In this document: positions 61,305 to 64,000 of the stretch, one piece after another
How positions within the stretch are numbered: position 1 is the first letter of the stretch
Layout: every line of letters begins with the position of its first letter
DNA from: an uncultured Lentisphaerota bacterium
GTDB lineage: Bacteria; Verrucomicrobiota; Kiritimatiellia; CAIQIC01
Direction: 5' to 3'
Assembly (NCBI GenBank): GCA_903889245.1
Contig: CAISWQ010000033.1
Span: 1 to 64,000 of the forward strand
DNA length: 64,000 nt
Position numbers and translations under genes: made by a program
Notes under the pieces: model-generated
Databases searched by the model: none
The model's input: the letters and a program-made list of their open reading frames with translations, nothing else
What the model was told of the DNA's origin: nothing

Positions 61305-61332
61305 GTGGGCGGGAGTTCCAGCTCCCGCCCAC
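61305..61332 (-). terminator. GC hairpin downstream of the 61345-63876 gene
   Basis: GTGGGCGGGAG-ttccag-CTCCCGCCCAC is a perfect 11-bp stem, 12 bp after the stop. It resembles the word-like hairpins at 8967 and elsewhere, so it may be a dispersed repeat serving as terminator. Confidence 0.6.
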
Positions 61333-61344
61333 AGGAGAAGTGAG

Positions 61345-63876
61345 TCAGGGAACAAGATCAACCACGTCGGTGCCGCGCGAGGTGATGGGGATGATGCGCA
61401 CGCCATCCACGAGAACTTCGTACTTGATGCCGGTGGGGGCGGTGATGTGAGCTTTGCCGCCGCTGATCTTCACGGGGAACGGCGACACGATGCGGTGGCT
61501 GCCGGCGTGCGCGATGGCAAGGCCATCGAACTGGCCTTCGAGCGCGAGGCGCAGACTGACGATGGCGCATGGATTGATGTTCCAAGGATGGCGGCGCTGA
61601 TCGGCGAGGCTGAACGAGTCCGGCACGCAGCCGGCGAATTCGCCGTCGGGATACTGCATCTGCTCGGCAGCGAGCAGGATGCCCCACGCGAGCCGCGGCC
61701 AGTCGAGCGTGCGGTCGTGCGGCGCGAGCAGGGTCAGTGCGTAGGCATAGACATAACCACACCACTGCACCGGCAGGCCGATCCAGTTCGGCGCGCGCCA
61801 GTGGGTGGCGCCGAGGACGGGCGTGGTGGCAAAGAGCATCACGGGCCGGCAACTCCATTGATAGACGAACGGCACGCCGGTGAGCGCCCACTGGCGCGCG
61901 CAGTCGAGGTAACTGCGGTCGCCGGTCAGCTCAAAGCCGCGCACGTAGGCGTGGACAAGCTGCGCCGAGGCGAGGATGTCCGGCGTGTGCAGCGCGCACT
62001 CCCACGTCTGCGAGCCGCGCGGCGTGCGGAAGCGCTTCATGAATTCCAGCGCCTTGCAGCCGGCGGCGAGCGCGGCGGCATCGCCGGTGGTGCGGGCGAA
62101 ATCCAGCAACATGACGGCGCGGTGCGCGCAGTAACCGCTGGCGGTGTCCTCGAAGTGGCCGCGCTGATACGGGCCGCTGTAGCGGAAGGAGCCGTCGGGT
62201 TTTTGGGCGGCGATAACGCCACGGGTCTGCGCGGTCTTGGTCTTCAGCCATTGTTGTGCGCGGCCGGTGACGAAGAAAAGCGCCTCGTTGGGGATGTGCG
62301 AGCCGTGCATCACGATGTTCGACGGCGCGGGCGCCGCGCCGGTCAGCCGCCAGATGGTCGAGGCGCAGTCGGCGAACGGCTCGCGTTTCCAGCGCGGCTC
62401 GGCGCAGTGGCCCCAGCCCTCGGCGGTCCGCAGCGGCGGGCCTTGCAGCGCCTTGAGCGAGAGCGCCATCTGGTCGGCGCGGCTGCGCGGCGGCGGCGGC
62501 AGCGGCGGCAGGCCGCGCTGCTGGACCGCCCAGAGGATCGCGTCCTCCAGCGGCGCGGGCGGGCGCACGCGCAACGTCGCCGCGATCTGCGTACCGCGCA
62601 GCGCGGCGCGGTGGCCTGGCGCGCCATCGAGGAAGTCGGGCGTGGCGAAGACCGGCTGCAGCGCCATGTTCGTCCACGTGAGCGCGGCGAGCGCGCGATC
62701 GGTGGCGAAGGCCATCAGCGGCATCGTGACCTTGAGCGGATCGGGCGCGTAGCGGATGTGCTCCGCGGTTTCGATATCGAGCGTCGAGGAGGAGCGCTCG
62801 TTTTTGCCGAGGTATTCCACGCCCGCGAAGAGGCCCTGCTCCAGCGGCCCAAGTGCGCGCAGCACCGGGCCCTCGCATGATGCGGCGCTCGTGATGGCGA
62901 TGGCGAGTTCCGCGCCGGTCAGCTTGAGCGCCACCGTGAGGCCGTCGCCGACGAACTGCAGGCCGTCCTTCGTGACGACCAGCTTGAGCTGCGGCAGCGC
63001 ACCGTTACGCCAGACCAGCGGTGCGACGAAGCCAACCAGCTTCCCGCCCAGTTCTAGCCGCGCGCCGGAGCCATCGCGCGCGATGCGGACCGCCAGCTCC
63101 GGCGAGGTCAGCGCGACGAAGTCGCCCGCCGCGTTCTCGTCGGCGAGGAAGACCGTGCGGCGTAGCGGCGGCAGGCCGGCGGATTCCACGACCACCTCGC
63201 GTGTCGCGAACGGCGCGGTGCCGCCAGCGGTGATGGTGACGCTCTGCAAGGAATGACCGGACAGCGTCACGCTACAGTCGGCGACGCGGCACGTCAGCGT
63301 TTGGTCGGAATGATTCGTCACGGCGAGTGTGATCTGCCGCGCCGCGGTGCGGAGGGCTGTGATCTCCAGAGGATGCAGCGTCTCACGGACGAGTTCGAGC
63401 TTCTCCACCTCGACCACGCCCGGCGCTGTGCCCGGATCGAGCCGCAGGCGCGTGAGGGTGCCCTGGATCGCGAGCGGCACGGTGTAGTCATGCCACTGCC
63501 CGTCGTGCTGAAGTTGGAAGTGCTGGCTGCGCTCCTGATCGGTGCGCGGATGCTCGATGGTCGTCCAGAAAAACTGGCCGGCGCCGCCACCGACGCACTT
63601 CGCGCGCAGCCTCGCGGTCAGCGGGCCGGCGAGCTTGACCGGGCCGCTGATCAGGTAGGGATCGGTGCCGCTGCTCGTGATGCGCAAGATGCCGCCGGTG
63701 GCGGTGAGCGTGCAATCGTGCTGCGCACGCCAGCCAGCCGCGCCGCCGGCGAAGGCCCACTGGTGCAGCGTCTCGGTACGGAGTACCTGGCGCGGGAGGG
63801 GATTAATCTCCTGTCCAATTGCGGCGAGACCGCACAGGAGCACTGCAACCGCGGTCAGCCTGTCACATGCGCGCAT
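61345..63876 (-). CDS. Large secreted protein of unknown function (possible alpha/alpha-barrel)
   Basis: This 843-aa protein has a signal peptide (MRACDRLTAVAVLLCGLAAIGQ). Residues about 35-165 look like a sugar-binding beta-sandwich (HQWAFAGGAAGWRAQHDCTLTATGGILRITSSGTDPYLISGPVKLAGPLTARLRAKC...). Further beta domains run to about 430. The second half is helical with repeated hydrophobic helices and conserved aromatic and acidic residues (GHFEDTASGYCAHRAVMLLDFARTTGD, FMKRFRTPRGSQTWECALHTPDILASAQLVHAYVRGFELTGDRSYLDCARQWALTGVPF). That fits an (alpha/alpha)-toroid as in some lyases or hydrolases. No named family was recognised. It lies two bases after the stop of the next gene upstream. Confidence 0.65.
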   Translation of the reverse strand: MRACDRLTAVAVLLCGLAAIGQEINPLPRQVLRTETLHQWAFAGGAAGWRAQHDCTLTATGGILRITSSGTDPYLISGPVKLAGPLTARLRAKCVGGGAGQFFWTTIEHPRTDQERSQHFQLQHDGQWHDYTVPLAIQGTLTRLRLDPGTAPGVVEVEKLELVRETLHPLEITALRTAARQITLAVTNHSDQTLTCRVADCSVTLSGHSLQSVTITAGGTAPFATREVVVESAGLPPLRRTVFLADENAAGDFVALTSPELAVRIARDGSGARLELGGKLVGFVAPLVWRNGALPQLKLVVTKDGLQFVGDGLTVALKLTGAELAIAITSAASCEGPVLRALGPLEQGLFAGVEYLGKNERSSSTLDIETAEHIRYAPDPLKVTMPLMAFATDRALAALTWTNMALQPVFATPDFLDGAPGHRAALRGTQIAATLRVRPPAPLEDAILWAVQQRGLPPLPPPPRSRADQMALSLKALQGPPLRTAEGWGHCAEPRWKREPFADCASTIWRLTGAAPAPSNIVMHGSHIPNEALFFVTGRAQQWLKTKTAQTRGVIAAQKPDGSFRYSGPYQRGHFEDTASGYCAHRAVMLLDFARTTGDAAALAAGCKALEFMKRFRTPRGSQTWECALHTPDILASAQLVHAYVRGFELTGDRSYLDCARQWALTGVPFVYQWSCRPVMLFATTPVLGATHWRAPNWIGLPVQWCGYVYAYALTLLAPHDRTLDWPRLAWGILLAAEQMQYPDGEFAGCVPDSFSLADQRRHPWNINPCAIVSLRLALEGQFDGLAIAHAGSHRIVSPFPVKISGGKAHITAPTGIKYEVLVDGVRIIPITSRGTDVVDLVP

Positions 63877-63878
63877 GG

Positions 63879-64000
63879 TCAGGGCAGCACCAGCACGAGA
63901 AACTGGGCCTGGCTGTAGTTCTTCGCGCTGGAGGTGAACGTCCAGTCGCGCGTCCTGCCCTCGGAGTTGCCGAGGCCAAGATCGTTGCTGCGGCCGCTGC
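63879..64000 (-). CDS. C-terminal fragment of a gene cut by the window edge
   Basis: The minus strand reads ...GRSNDLGLGNSEGRTRDWTFTSSAKNYSQAQFLVLVLP and then a TGA, with no stop upstream to the edge. It ends 2 bp before the ATG of the large secreted gene, so the two are probably one operon. Residue pattern suggests a beta-rich exported protein, but too little is visible to name it. Confidence 0.5.
   Translation of the reverse strand, partial: SGRSNDLGLGNSEGRTRDWTFTSSAKNYSQAQFLVLVLP

Overview
The window is GC-rich, densely coded bacterial DNA. Many genes encode secreted polysaccharide-processing enzymes: an alpha-L-fucosidase, a GH2 glycosidase, a GH106-type rhamnosidase and an SGNH acetylesterase. 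Tat-exported Gfo/Idh/MocA and sugar-isomerase-like proteins, a ThuA protein, NHL/VCBS-repeat proteins and an Exb/Tol cluster with SAM-domain proteins add to this. Together they suggest a Gram-negative member of the PVC superphylum, most likely Verrucomicrobiota or Kiritimatiellota. That placement is inference; no rRNA gene is present.

Layout: 1-131 is the edge of an IS30-like element. 234-8839 holds minus-strand carbohydrate operons (esterase, transglutaminase-like protein, oxidoreductase, ThuA, fucosidase, YjbQ). 9306-19322 is a plus-strand envelope cluster: a small exported protein, two TPR proteins, ExbB, two ExbD, and three consecutive proteins with a SAM domain, a linker and a membrane anchor. 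19642-26453 holds a GH2 enzyme, TatA, a lipoprotein, an endonuclease-III relative and a large NHL/VCBS protein. 26598-37591 looks like a phosphate-starvation island: a PlcP-like phosphoesterase, a membrane protein and an MGDG-type glycosyltransferase converge on phoU-pstA-pstC-pstS-pstB-wHTH, followed by a porin and a PiT/DUF47 pair. Near-identical candidate PHO boxes lie upstream of the porin and of the PiT pair. 37724-44842 holds an outer-membrane beta-barrel and an RND efflux operon. 44949-54419 holds a polyferredoxin, the GH106 enzyme, a Tsr3/DTW-like protein and a SWIM-SNF2 helicase. 54498-64000 holds a double winged-helix regulator, two membrane proteins, a sugar-isomerase-like protein, two tRNAs, a class IV aminotransferase, a CPBP protease, HemW and a large secreted protein of unknown function.

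The most unusual feature is a dispersed palindrome, TTTTCCAAG-N-CTTGGAAAA, with about 38 recognisable copies at 13 loci. Copies come in small arrays whose centre-to-centre spacing is almost always 31-32 bp, with exceptions of 42 and 53 bp. All of these are close to whole numbers of DNA helical turns (3, 4 and 5). Spacers are short and differ from each other. The palindrome has no stop codon in any of six frames and also lies inside two genes (the fucosidase signal peptide and hemW). Several other repeat families (a 24-bp TCGCACACCTC palindrome, CATCAACCAT, GACGCAGATT, GAAACCTGA and GC-rich hairpins) also run into gene ends. The second notable system is the SAM-domain/ExbBD cluster. Two of its three SAM proteins share an almost identical membrane-anchor segment but carry different periplasmic domains, which suggests exchangeable effectors on one proton-driven motor.
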